Source: Methylotenera_A sp963701715 (GTDB lineage Bacteria > Pseudomonadota > Gammaproteobacteria > Burkholderiales > Methylophilaceae). From it: 64,000 nucleotides of DNA. This document shows positions 18,513 to 26,827 of the stretch, one piece after another. Location of the stretch: contig CAVPAX010000004.1 of NCBI GenBank assembly GCA_963701715.1, positions 496,001-560,000 of the forward strand, given 5' to 3'. The position numbers and the translations under genes are program-made. Positions within the stretch are counted from its first letter, which is position 1. Every line of letters begins with the position of its first letter. Below the pieces are notes generated by a model that saw only the letters and a list, made by a program, of their open reading frames with translations, was not told the DNA's origin and searched no databases.

Positions 18513-19607
18513 ATGCCCAACGAGCCAAAAAACAACGCATCTAATAATTTTTTTTCAGATAACCGTTGGTTGATTTTAACTGCGGCTTTTGTATTTTTAA
18601 TTTATTTATTGCTGCCCGTACTCATGCCATTCTTAATTGCAGCAGTTCTCGCCTATATTTGCGACCCGCTGGTGGATAAGATCAGCTTGTGGGGTTATAA
18701 AAAATATCAATTTGGCCGAACCATTTCTACCGTATTGGTGATGCTGGTTATTTTGAGTGCCATTACGTTGCTATTGTTAATAATCATCCCATTAATACAA
18801 AACCAATCACTCCTCATTGTTGAACGCCTACCCAGCATTGTTGACAACTTACGCACAACCACTGAACCTTGGCTAAAAGCTAAATTTGGCATTAGTTTTG
18901 CCATTGACAGTGCGCACCTTCAAGAAATCATCAGCAAAAATTGGAAAACTGCGGGCAGTATATTAGGTGATGTGCTGCAAACGGCAGGCACTAACAGCAT
19001 GGCACTGATAGGTGTTGTAGCTAACACTTTATTGTTACCTGTGGTGCTGTTTTATTTGCTGCGCGATTGGGATGAGTTTATTGCTGGCATTGGCAGCTTA
19101 ATACCGCGTCATTTAATTGAAAAAACCACAGATTTGGCAAGAGAAATCGATCAAATGTTGGCAGAGTTTATGCGCGGACAACTGACGGTAATGCTGATAA
19201 TGAGCGTTTTTTATTCTATAGGCTTGTGGTTAGCAGGGCTAGATAATGCGCTGCCAATCGGCATTATTGCAGGGCTGTTAAATTTTGTGCCTTACCTAGG
19301 GCCAGCACTTGGCATGGGGTTGGCGTTGCTGGTTGGTGCATTGCAATTTAATACGTTTAGCCAAATCATTCCAGTGTTGGGAGTGTTTGGCATTGGCCAA
19401 CTAATTGAGAGCAACATGATTACGCCTAAATTAGTTGGCGAGCGTATTGGTTTGCATCCTGTGGTGGTAATTTTTGCGTTATTGGCAGGCGGTCAATTAT
19501 TCGGATTTGTAGGCGTATTGCTGGCTTTACCTATCACTGCCGCCATTGCTGTGGCGCTGCATCACATTAAAGACAGCTATTTAGATAGCGATGCTTATTT
19601 AAAATAG
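18513..19607 (+). CDS. AI-2E family transporter (PerM-like permease)
   Basis: 364 aa integral membrane protein with the family layout: two helices at the N-terminus (WLILTAAFVFLIYLLLPVLM and the segment after it), a third near residue 70, an amphipathic middle (about 100-150), and a C-terminal group with GLLNFVPYLGPALGM and the LVGERIGLHPVVVIFALLAG block. The N-terminal PVLMPFLIAAVLAYICDPLV is the usual hallmark. Members move varied substrates or act as Na+/H+ antiporters; the role here is unknown. It is followed six bases later by hda, a pairing common in beta- and gammaproteobacteria. Confidence 0.9.
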   Translation: MPNEPKNNASNNFFSDNRWLILTAAFVFLIYLLLPVLMPFLIAAVLAYICDPLVDKISLWGYKKYQFGRTISTVLVMLVILSAITLLLLIIIPLIQNQSLLIVERLPSIVDNLRTTTEPWLKAKFGISFAIDSAHLQEIISKNWKTAGSILGDVLQTAGTNSMALIGVVANTLLLPVVLFYLLRDWDEFIAGIGSLIPRHLIEKTTDLAREIDQMLAEFMRGQLTVMLIMSVFYSIGLWLAGLDNALPIGIIAGLLNFVPYLGPALGMGLALLVGALQFNTFSQIIPVLGVFGIGQLIESNMITPKLVGERIGLHPVVVIFALLAGGQLFGFVGVLLALPITAAIAVALHHIKDSYLDSDAYLK

Positions 19608-19613
19608 CCGCAC

Positions 19614-20219
19614 ATGAAGCAATTACTTTTAGACATCAAGCCTGCGGCTGCACCTTCGCTACAGAATTTTGTGGTAGGTCGTAACGCTGAAGCGATTGCC
19701 AGCCTGAATGCCGTACTTCAGAACCATGCACAACCGCATTTTATCTATTTATGGGGCGAACAAGGCAGTGGGAAAAGCCATTTACTATCGGCCTGCAAGG
19801 CAATAGGGGCTTGGGTTACAGACGATGTTCATTTGCTCGGTAATGAAGCACAAATCGAGCTGTTTAACACCTACAACCAGCTCAAGGAAACAGGGGCGAC
19901 TTTAATTGCCGCTGGCTTACATGCTCCCGCACAGATGGGCTTACGTGATGATCTCGCAACGCGTCTGGCTTGGGGCTTGGTGTATCAACTGCATCCGCTC
20001 AATGATGAAGAAAAGGCGCAAGCTTTAAAGCAGCATGCAAAAGAGCGCGGCATGAAGCTGCCCGATGAAGTCGTAGATTATTGTCTGCGCTACCTGCGCC
20101 GGGACTTACCAACCTTAATGGCGACTTTAGATGCGCTGGATGAATGGTCACTGACAGCCCATAAGCCGATTACAGTACCGATGCTACGCAAATTATTACA
20201 ATTGAATTTAGAGCTTTGA
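19614..20219 (+). CDS. hda: Hda, DnaA regulatory inactivator
   Basis: 201 aa DnaA-like AAA+ protein that, with the DNA-loaded sliding clamp, promotes ATP hydrolysis on DnaA and prevents re-initiation. Visible are the P-loop (LWGEQGSGKSHLL, about residues 43-55), a sensor-1 region (ATLIAAGLHAPAQM), LRDDLATRLAWGLVYQL and the C-terminal lid helices. The N-terminal LLLDIKP resembles the clamp-binding segment of Hda. It lacks DnaA domain IV, as expected. It is shorter than the roughly 230 aa E. coli protein. The stop overlaps the next gene by one base (TGATG). Confidence 0.9.
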   Translation: MKQLLLDIKPAAAPSLQNFVVGRNAEAIASLNAVLQNHAQPHFIYLWGEQGSGKSHLLSACKAIGAWVTDDVHLLGNEAQIELFNTYNQLKETGATLIAAGLHAPAQMGLRDDLATRLAWGLVYQLHPLNDEEKAQALKQHAKERGMKLPDEVVDYCLRYLRRDLPTLMATLDALDEWSLTAHKPITVPMLRKLLQLNLEL

Positions 20220-21847
20220 TGATTCGAGTCACAGAAATTAAACTGCCCTTAGCCAGTGCGACGGATAAAGGACACACTGATAACGAAATCAAAGCTGCAT
20301 TGATTAAAAAGCTGGCGATTACCCCGGCTGATTTAATTGAGTTTTCTATCTTTAAACGCGGGGTGGATGCACGCAAAGCCAATTCGATTCTGCTAGTGTA
20401 TTCGTTAGATGTCAGTGTGAATAACGAGGCTAAATTGTTAGCCAGATTTGCCAAAGATCCGCACGTAAAACTAGCGCCTGACACATCCTACAAATTTGTT
20501 GCGAGCGCACCAACCACTTTGCAGTCTCGCCCAATTGTAGTTGGCTTCGGTCCTGCAGGGATATTCGCTGCACTGATACTGGCACAATCCGGCTTTAAGC
20601 CGATTGTGCTTGAGCGCGGCAAACGCGTGCGCGAACGCACCAAGGACACTTGGGATTTTTGGCGAAAATCCAAACTCAACCCGGAATCTAACGTGCAGTT
20701 TGGCGAGGGTGGTGCCGGCACCTTCTCCGACGGCAAGCTGTACAGCCAAATTAAAGATCCCAAACATTACGGTCGCAAAGTGTTGCAGGAGTTTGTGAAG
20801 GCAGGCGCCCCTCCTGAAATTTTATACGTCAGCCACCCGCATATAGGCACATTCAGATTAGTCGGCATGGTAGAAGAAATGCGCAAGACCATTGAGTCAC
20901 TTGGCGGCGAGATTCGTTTTGAAAGCCGTGTAGATGATATTGAAATCAATAACGGCGAAGTACAAGCAGCAGTGCTTCAAACGGGGGAACGCATCGCAAC
21001 TAATCATTTAGTTTTAGCTGTCGGCCACAGCGCGCGCGACACCTTCGAAATGATTCACAAAAAAGGCGTTTATATTGAGGCCAAACCATTTTCGATTGGC
21101 TTCCGCATCGAGCATCCGCAGTCGCTCATTGACCATGCCCGCCATGGTGCCAATGCACAACACCCTATTTTAGGCGCGGCCGATTACAAGCTGGTACACC
21201 ATGCCAGCAACGGGCGCAGTGTTTACAGCTTCTGCATGTGCCCGGGTGGCTCGGTAGTCGCAGCAGCCTCCGAAAAAGGCCGTGTGGTGACTAATGGCAT
21301 GAGCCAGTATTCGCGGAACGAGCGCAACGCCAATGCTGGCATTGTGGTGGGCATCACGCCTGAAGTGGATTTCCCCGGCCATCCGCTCGCCGGAATGGAA
21401 TTGCAGCGTGAGCTAGAAGCAAAAGCCTTCGCTTTGGGAGGCAATACCTATGCGGCCCCCGGGCAATTAATTGGTGACTTTTTAGCCAATAAGCCTTCAA
21501 CAAAATTTGGCGAGGTGACGCCCTCTTACACGCCGAGCGTTCATCTTACCAATTTGGATTCTGCCTTGCCGGAATTCGCGATCAGTGCAATCCGCGAAGC
21601 TATACCGGCATTTGCCAAACAAATTAAAGGGTTTGATTTGCCTGACGGTATTTTAACGGGTGTGGAAACGCGTACCTCGTCACCGATTAGAATTAAAAGA
21701 GATGACGAAACACTGCAAAGCATCAACACTAAAGGCTTGTATCCATGCGGCGAAGGCGCTGGTTATGCAGGCGGTATTTTGTCAGCAGGCGTTGATGGCA
21801 TCAAAGTGGCCGAAGCAGTGGCGCTAAGTATCAGCGGCCAAATTTAA
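20219..21847 (+). CDS. FAD-dependent NAD(P)-type oxidoreductase (COG2509-like)
   Basis: 542 aa flavoprotein. Residues 1-95 form a small alpha/beta N-terminal domain. A dinucleotide fold follows with VVGFGPAGIFAALILAQSG (about 105) and VLERG. Later motifs are NVQFGEGGAGTFSDGKL, FRIEHPQSLID, and the C-terminal GLYPCGEGAGYAGGILSAG that closes the FAD site. The family is widespread but biochemically poorly known. The TGATG overlap with hda implies coupled translation; the ATG at 20219 is preferred over the in-frame TTG at 20216. Confidence 0.88.
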   Translation: MIRVTEIKLPLASATDKGHTDNEIKAALIKKLAITPADLIEFSIFKRGVDARKANSILLVYSLDVSVNNEAKLLARFAKDPHVKLAPDTSYKFVASAPTTLQSRPIVVGFGPAGIFAALILAQSGFKPIVLERGKRVRERTKDTWDFWRKSKLNPESNVQFGEGGAGTFSDGKLYSQIKDPKHYGRKVLQEFVKAGAPPEILYVSHPHIGTFRLVGMVEEMRKTIESLGGEIRFESRVDDIEINNGEVQAAVLQTGERIATNHLVLAVGHSARDTFEMIHKKGVYIEAKPFSIGFRIEHPQSLIDHARHGANAQHPILGAADYKLVHHASNGRSVYSFCMCPGGSVVAAASEKGRVVTNGMSQYSRNERNANAGIVVGITPEVDFPGHPLAGMELQRELEAKAFALGGNTYAAPGQLIGDFLANKPSTKFGEVTPSYTPSVHLTNLDSALPEFAISAIREAIPAFAKQIKGFDLPDGILTGVETRTSSPIRIKRDDETLQSINTKGLYPCGEGAGYAGGILSAGVDGIKVAEAVALSISGQI

Positions 21848-21864
21848 TGTAACAAAAATCACAG

Positions 21865-21892
21865 TTGAACATCTTACAAAAAAGCATAATAT
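21865..21892 (+). promoter_or_regulatory. Possible sigma-70 promoter of the small YgaP-like gene
   Basis: TTGAAC (21865-21870), a 16-base spacer and TAATAT (21887-21892), with start of transcription expected about 40 bases before the ATG at 21941. Each box matches four of six consensus bases. Confidence 0.35.
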
Positions 21893-21940
21893 AGATGTCG
21901 CATTTAATTGACGATTTTCTTTATTAATAAGGAATTTAAA

Positions 21941-22132
21941 ATGAAAGCAAATGTAGGTGGTGTTGATCGTGTAATACGCATTGTTGCAGGACTGGCTTTG
22001 ATTGCCTGGGCACTATTTGGTAACGGCCCGGTATGGGCATGGATTGGTGTTGTGCCACTGATAACCGGCTTAATCAATTTCTGCCCGACATGGAGCTTGC
22101 TCGGTATCAATACCTGTAAAACTAAACAATAA
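21941..22132 (+). CDS. DUF2892 (YgaP-like) small membrane protein
   Basis: 63 aa protein with two hydrophobic segments (VIRIVAGLALIAWALFG and AWIGVVPLITGLINFCP) and the diagnostic NVGGVDRVIRI start and FCPTWSLLGINTC end. This is the DUF2892 membrane module that in YgaP is fused to a rhodanese domain; here it stands alone. The ATG at 21941 has AAGGAA upstream. It converges with soxZ 24 bases later; proximity to sulfur-carrier genes is suggestive, since YgaP is a sulfurtransferase, but is not proof of shared function. Confidence 0.85.
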   Translation: MKANVGGVDRVIRIVAGLALIAWALFGNGPVWAWIGVVPLITGLINFCPTWSLLGINTCKTKQ

Positions 22133-22156
22133 TCAAAATCAAGCAATATTAAGTTG

Positions 22157-22474
22157 TTAGGCTTGCACAACGGCCACCTCGCCAGACGCTGTTTTGCCGA
22201 GGTTGTCATGCCAGGTCACAGTAATTTTATCGCCCACTTTTGCGCCTTTCAGGTGAAAAGTGAGATAAGGATTTTTGGAAATCCCTGTTCCCCATTGCAC
22301 CTCGAGCACAGGTTTATCGTTTAAATTCGCGGTGACCAATTGAATAAAATGCGCAGGAATCAACTGCCCAGCATCGTCTTTTTTGCGGCCAGTTTCCATG
22401 GGGTGACTGATAATCAGCTTCACCTCCGTCACATCGCCTGTCAGTTTGGCGCGCATTTTCATATTCGAGTCCAT
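22157..22474 (-). CDS. soxZ: SoxZ, thiosulfate-oxidation carrier subunit
   Basis: 105 aa immunoglobulin-fold protein that pairs with SoxY to form the carrier of covalently bound sulfur intermediates. It has no signal peptide, as usual, since SoxZ travels with SoxY. Motifs: VKLIISHPMETGRKKD, IPAHFIQLVTANLN, GTGISKNPYLTFHLKGAKVGD, and the final strand TWHDNLGKTASGE. It lies 15 bases after soxY. No soxA, soxX, soxB or soxC gene is in the window. Confidence 0.93.
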   Translation of the reverse strand: MDSNMKMRAKLTGDVTEVKLIISHPMETGRKKDDAGQLIPAHFIQLVTANLNDKPVLEVQWGTGISKNPYLTFHLKGAKVGDKITVTWHDNLGKTASGEVAVVQA

Positions 22475-22489
22475 TTATTAAACTCTCCG

Positions 22490-22933
22490 TTAACCGCAGC
22501 CATTCTCAAGCACTTCAACTGCCTTACTGTTGGTATAGTACTTATCACCCGCTTTTACAATAATTTTAACATCGCTGGTTTCGGCCATCTTAATACGCGT
22601 GACCAGATAAGGCAACGCGCCGTTACTAAACATAAAATTGCCAATCAGCGCGGTTGGATTATGCTCCACAAAGACACTCATCGCCTCAGTATTGGGGATA
22701 CGGCTAGTGATCTCGATCTGCACAATCGCACCATTCTCAGCGCGGTCCGGCGCGATAATTTCTATGTCTTTGCTTGGAATTTCGCCGTTAATCGCTAAAT
22801 TTTTAGTAGCCTCCTCAAGCTTGCTGGCTTCGAATGCCGCTTTATTCCATATTGCTGCCAATGCATTTAACGGCAGCATTAGCATTGCAACTGCTGTACC
22901 AGCCAAAATATTTAAAAATTCTCTACGTTGCAT
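22490..22933 (-). CDS. soxY: SoxY, sulfur carrier subunit with Tat signal and shortened tail
   Basis: 147 aa periplasmic carrier. The N-terminus is a twin-arginine signal (QRREFLNILAGTAVAMLMLP), as in other SoxY proteins. The body has the Ig-like strands with IEITSRIPNTEAMSVFVEHN and NPTALIGNFMF. In the classic protein the sulfur-bearing cysteine lies in a C-terminal GGCGG swinging arm; here the protein ends NGCG, so the cysteine is next to last and one glycine is missing on each side. The ATG overlaps the stop of the M48 peptidase gene (TAATG), indicating coupling. Confidence 0.92.
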   Translation of the reverse strand: MQRREFLNILAGTAVAMLMLPLNALAAIWNKAAFEASKLEEATKNLAINGEIPSKDIEIIAPDRAENGAIVQIEITSRIPNTEAMSVFVEHNPTALIGNFMFSNGALPYLVTRIKMAETSDVKIIVKAGDKYYTNSKAVEVLENGCG

Positions 22934-24432
22934 TAACTTAATCTCTCATCCGCTAATTTTTCATTAGCTTGTAAACGCTGTAGCTCTTTTAAGCGTGCCT
23001 CTACAATCGAATGTTCATAAAAATTACCATCTTTAGCTTTTACCGCAAACTCCATCTGCTCAATGGCTTTAGCCAAATTATATTGCCGATAATACGACTC
23101 GCCCTGTGCCTGAAAGCGTAACAGATTTTTGTTTTTTGCTGTGTAGGCTTTAGCCAAAATATCATAAAAATAAGCATCATTGGGGTATAACGCTTGCTTA
23201 TCTTGCACCAACTTTATGGCCTTATCAGGCTGATTAATCGCCAAAAAATGCTCAGAATACCCATAAATGAGGGAGCGATGATTTGGAAACAAACTCAGAC
23301 CTTTTGCATATTGGCTGGCAGCCGCCTGCGGATTATTTCTAGCCACTTCAAGTCGTGCGGCCAAACTCTCAATATATGCATTTTTTGGTGCCTTGGTTTT
23401 TAACCATTTCACCTGGTTGGTTGCTCCGGCTAAATCATTCTTGCGTAACATCGCCACAGCCAGACCGTAATGTTCAGCAGTTTCATTGGCAAACCGCCGT
23501 TCTTTAATATTATCATCAAACTGGTCTATCGCCGCCTGTGCCAAACCGTCAGTCGCACGCAACTTAGCGCGCACAAGATTAAACTCCAGGCTATCCGTCA
23601 CCTGTTTGTAGGGCATGGTTTCTACACGATTTGACACATCCGCGATTCGCTCCGCTGTAAGCGGGTGTGTACGCAAAAAGCTGGGCGCATTGCCCTCTAC
23701 AAACCGTGTGCCGCGTTGCAATGTAGTAAAAAATGCAGGCATGGCACGCACATCGAAACCCGCGTTGTCCAAAATACTCAAACCCACGCGGTCGGCCTCG
23801 CGCTCATGCTCTCGCGTGTAATCCAACTGGCGCTGCACCCCTGCAGCTGATGCCGTAGCCATTGCACCCTGCGCTAGTTCCGGATTGGCGCGTGCCACTA
23901 ACAGGGCCAGCGCAATGCCTGCAATATTTTTAAATGTATCAGCCTTCTGCTTTGCCAGCATACGTGCCATGTGACGTTGTGTGACGTGGCCGATTTCGTG
24001 GCCCAACACACTCGCCAGTTCCGACTCGCTATTCGAAGCCAGAATCAGCCCTGTATGCACGCCCACCACGCCTCCGGGCATTGCAAATGCGTTAATCGAG
24101 TTATCTTGCACAACAAAAAAGTTAAACTTCTGCTGCTTATCTGGACTAGCTGCCGCTAACTTATTCCCTAGCGCCTGCACATAATCGGTGACTTCAACAT
24201 CCTGCACCACGTCTTCGCTCACCGCCACTTCACGCATAATCTGCTCGCCAATACGCTGCTCATCTAGTGGCGACAATACAGTTTGCGAAACATCCCCCAG
24301 ATCAGGTAGGCTGGTATCCAGATTGGTCGGCGCGGAGTATGGCTTGCCTGTCAGCGAAGGTTTTGATGCATTTTCTGCAAACGCCACATTTGCGGCCAAC
24401 AAAGTTACAATTAATATGGTCTTTAATTTCAT
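22933..24432 (-). CDS. M48 family metalloprotease with TPR repeats (BepA-like)
   Basis: 499 aa periplasmic zinc peptidase. A signal peptide (MKLKTILIVTLLAANVAFAE) is followed by the peptidase domain with LGHEIGHVTQRHMARM (HExxH), and the third ligand region EREADRVGLSILDNAGFD. The C-terminal 230 residues are helical repeats of TPR type. This is the architecture of BepA/YfgC, which assists or removes LptD and BAM substrates at the outer membrane. I chose the ATG at 24432 because the longer frame (24468) only adds residues before the signal peptide. Its coupling to soxYZ is unusual for a BepA gene. Confidence 0.9.
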   Translation of the reverse strand: MKLKTILIVTLLAANVAFAENASKPSLTGKPYSAPTNLDTSLPDLGDVSQTVLSPLDEQRIGEQIMREVAVSEDVVQDVEVTDYVQALGNKLAAASPDKQQKFNFFVVQDNSINAFAMPGGVVGVHTGLILASNSESELASVLGHEIGHVTQRHMARMLAKQKADTFKNIAGIALALLVARANPELAQGAMATASAAGVQRQLDYTREHEREADRVGLSILDNAGFDVRAMPAFFTTLQRGTRFVEGNAPSFLRTHPLTAERIADVSNRVETMPYKQVTDSLEFNLVRAKLRATDGLAQAAIDQFDDNIKERRFANETAEHYGLAVAMLRKNDLAGATNQVKWLKTKAPKNAYIESLAARLEVARNNPQAAASQYAKGLSLFPNHRSLIYGYSEHFLAINQPDKAIKLVQDKQALYPNDAYFYDILAKAYTAKNKNLLRFQAQGESYYRQYNLAKAIEQMEFAVKAKDGNFYEHSIVEARLKELQRLQANEKLADERLS

Positions 24433-24509
24433 TATTGCTATGATAGTGTCTTTAGGCGGCAAGTTCACGCCAAATTATAATAAGAAAATAATTTATAGAA
24501 AGTCATTAT

Positions 24510-25001
24510 ATGAGCCAGGTTGACCAAAAAAAGTTAACGCATTTCGATAATAGCGGCCAAGCACATATGGTAGATGTGGGCGAAAAGCCAGAAAACAAGC
24601 GCGTCGCGGTTGCCAGCGGCATAATTAAAATATTGCCGACTACGTTACAGCTCATTAAAAATGGCGATGCAAAAAAAGGCGATGTGCTTGGCGTAGCACG
24701 CATTGCCGCGATTCAAGCCAGCAAAAAGGCCTCTGATTTAATTCCACTCTGCCACCCCATTGCCTTAACTAAAGTCGCCATAACATTTGAGATTGACGAG
24801 GCGACGACAAGCATCACCTGCACCGCCACCTGCGAGACCACAGGCCAAACCGGTGTAGAGATGGAAGCGCTGACCGCCGTGAGTGTAGGCTTGCTGACGA
24901 TTTACGACATGTGCAAAGCAGTTGATAGAGGCATGGTAGTAGGGGAGATTAAACTGCTGGAAAAACATGGCGGGAAATCGGGCGATTGGATTGCGAAATA
25001 A
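24510..25001 (+). CDS. moaC: MoaC, cyclic pyranopterin monophosphate synthase
   Basis: 163 aa enzyme of molybdenum-cofactor synthesis, forming cPMP from the MoaA product. Family motifs: MVDVGEKPENKRVAVASG near the start, IPLCHPIALTKV, ETTGQTGVEMEALTAVSVG and LTIYDMCKAVDRGM with the catalytic Lys and Asp residues. The length is standard. It is divergent from the M48 gene and stands alone; no other moa gene is nearby. Confidence 0.96.
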   Translation: MSQVDQKKLTHFDNSGQAHMVDVGEKPENKRVAVASGIIKILPTTLQLIKNGDAKKGDVLGVARIAAIQASKKASDLIPLCHPIALTKVAITFEIDEATTSITCTATCETTGQTGVEMEALTAVSVGLLTIYDMCKAVDRGMVVGEIKLLEKHGGKSGDWIAK

Positions 25002-25086
25002 TTTGGCTATAAACTTAAATGATTCTCAGATTTTAAATAGTCTCTATTAAATGCAACAGCATCTAGCATTTTGACCGGAGAAATAA

Positions 25087-25719
25087 ATGTCCAATAAACC
25101 ACAACTTCTACTGGTACTCTTTCTAGTAGTGGTCACCGCAAGCGCAGCCATTTACAAGTGGGTTGATGAAAAAGGTGTCACGCAGTACTCAGAAACACCT
25201 CCATCCAAGCAGAAGTCGCAAAAAATTCAAATGCCATCTACTTCCCCTCCAGTTGCTGCCGAGGATGACAAACCAGCCTTTAAAACTCGACAGGAAAGGA
25301 ACAAGAGTCCTGGAAACGTCTTATCAAATACCAGCACCGGAGCGCCTGAGGGAGAAGAGCGTTGTCTCAAGGCAAGAAAACAACTCGCAATACTCCAGCA
25401 ACAATTAGCAGTCTATCGTGACAAGGAAGGGAAGTTACGAGCTCATTGGAAATATGACACATATAAGGGCGAGCGCGAATATATAAGTGATGCAACACGC
25501 ACCTCTGAAATTGAGCGTGTACGCCAGGAAATTGCAATGAATTGTCCGAACCCAAACGATGCCGAGGCTCAGAATCTCGCACGTAAGAAATGGATAAAAT
25601 CGGAATACTGCGCCTCTGCCCGTGCAGATCTTGAAGCCCTTGAGCAACCGGAAGCAAAAGCAACCCAACAAGACCTTAGAGAGAAGCGCCAAAAAGTTGA
25701 ATCGTACTGCAAGGAGTAA
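25087..25719 (+). CDS. DUF4124 domain protein, exported
   Basis: 210 aa protein with an N-terminal hydrophobic signal or anchor (LLLVLFLVVVTASAA), then the DUF4124 core IYKWVDEKGVTQYSETPP, a Pro/Lys/Ser-rich stretch, and a charged helical C-terminal part containing four Cys (EERCLKARK, MNCPNP, SEYCASAR, VESYCKE). DUF4124 proteins are common, small and uncharacterised in beta/gammaproteobacteria. A strong ribosome site (GGAGAAATAA) precedes the ATG. It converges with thiO. Confidence 0.85.
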   Translation: MSNKPQLLLVLFLVVVTASAAIYKWVDEKGVTQYSETPPSKQKSQKIQMPSTSPPVAAEDDKPAFKTRQERNKSPGNVLSNTSTGAPEGEERCLKARKQLAILQQQLAVYRDKEGKLRAHWKYDTYKGEREYISDATRTSEIERVRQEIAMNCPNPNDAEAQNLARKKWIKSEYCASARADLEALEQPEAKATQQDLREKRQKVESYCKE

Positions 25720-25743
25720 TCTAAAAAGATAGAGTAGCGAACC

Positions 25744-26811
25744 TTAGGTTTTGCAAGCATAAGGTTCAGCATCAATTTGCGGCTTTTCTCCCACAATCAA
25801 CGCAGCAACCAAAGCTGCACTGGTTGGTGCCATCGTCACACCGTACCTAAAATGCCCCGTATTGAGGTAAAGGTTTTTAATCGTTGGATGCTGCGCGATT
25901 GTCGGCACATTATCTGGCGTACCGGGCCGCAGGCCGCTCCAGTGCTTGTGAATAGGCATGCATTTAAGCTCAGGCATAATCGCTTCGGCCTTTTCTTGCA
26001 TTTCGCGCTTTGCAGTTTCGGTAACGCCAGTGTCAAACCCTACATCTTCCAGCGTGCTGCCCGCCAGCAGGTAACCATCACGCCGCTGGACAAGATAAAA
26101 ACCATCCTGATACACGATGTGCTGCAGGGTTTGTTTGGGCAATTGGTACAGCAAAATCTGCCCGCGCATGGGTTTGATATCAAGCTTCAGCGAGGTTTCT
26201 TTCAGCAGATCAAAGCTCCATGCGCCTGAAGTCACGACAAAAGCATCTGCCTCAAGAACTCCACCGTTATTGGCTTTCCAGCCGGTGATTTTGCCTGTTT
26301 TTTCCAGCTCCGCCTCGTTAAGCGGCGCGAGTTGCGTTTGCTCGACAAGCGTCACGTTGTGCTGAATCAGCCATTGCTTAAGTGCCTGCAGCAAACGCGG
26401 ATTACGCACTTGCTGCACGTCGGGCAGCAGCAAGTCATCAGCTTGTAATTCAGCCGCAACACCGAATCTGGCACACCAATCGAGCGCCAAATCTTTGTCG
26501 AACGGGGGCTTAATCAGCATGCCGCTGCGGGTGCATTCCGGATCGATGCCTGTCTCTGCGCGTAGCTGTTCGGCTAGCGCCGGATACAAACTCGCGCCGG
26601 CCAGTGCAAGCTGGTTCACTTCGTCCTTATAAAGCCACGGAAGCAGGGGAAATGCAATACCAGCGCCTGCCCAAGAGGATTCTCCAGAAGTTTGGGAAGC
26701 AATCTGGTTACGCTCTACGATAGTGACGCTATAGCCTCGACTTACCAGCCCCATCGCGGTCATGCAGCCCATGATGCCGCCGCCTACTACAATAACTTTT
26801 TGTTTTGCCAA
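25744..26811 (-). CDS. thiO: FAD-dependent glycine oxidase-type protein (ThiO-like)
   Basis: 355 aa flavoprotein of the DAO family. It has the N-terminal nucleotide fold VIVVGGGIMGCMTAMGLVSR, a SSWAGAGIAFPL block, GAWSFDLLKE, IKPMRGQILLYQLP, a VYQDGFYLVQRRDGYLLAGST substrate-side motif and the C-terminal HWSGLRPGTPD with NTGHFRYGVTMAP. These match glycine oxidase ThiO, which provides the imine for the thiazole of thiamin; another DAO-family amino-acid oxidase is possible. No other thi gene is adjacent. The kefB-type gene precedes it by 16 bases on the same strand. Confidence 0.8.
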   Translation of the reverse strand: MAKQKVIVVGGGIMGCMTAMGLVSRGYSVTIVERNQIASQTSGESSWAGAGIAFPLLPWLYKDEVNQLALAGASLYPALAEQLRAETGIDPECTRSGMLIKPPFDKDLALDWCARFGVAAELQADDLLLPDVQQVRNPRLLQALKQWLIQHNVTLVEQTQLAPLNEAELEKTGKITGWKANNGGVLEADAFVVTSGAWSFDLLKETSLKLDIKPMRGQILLYQLPKQTLQHIVYQDGFYLVQRRDGYLLAGSTLEDVGFDTGVTETAKREMQEKAEAIMPELKCMPIHKHWSGLRPGTPDNVPTIAQHPTIKNLYLNTGHFRYGVTMAPTSAALVAALIVGEKPQIDAEPYACKT

Positions 26812-26827
26812 AATGATTACCTAAATC

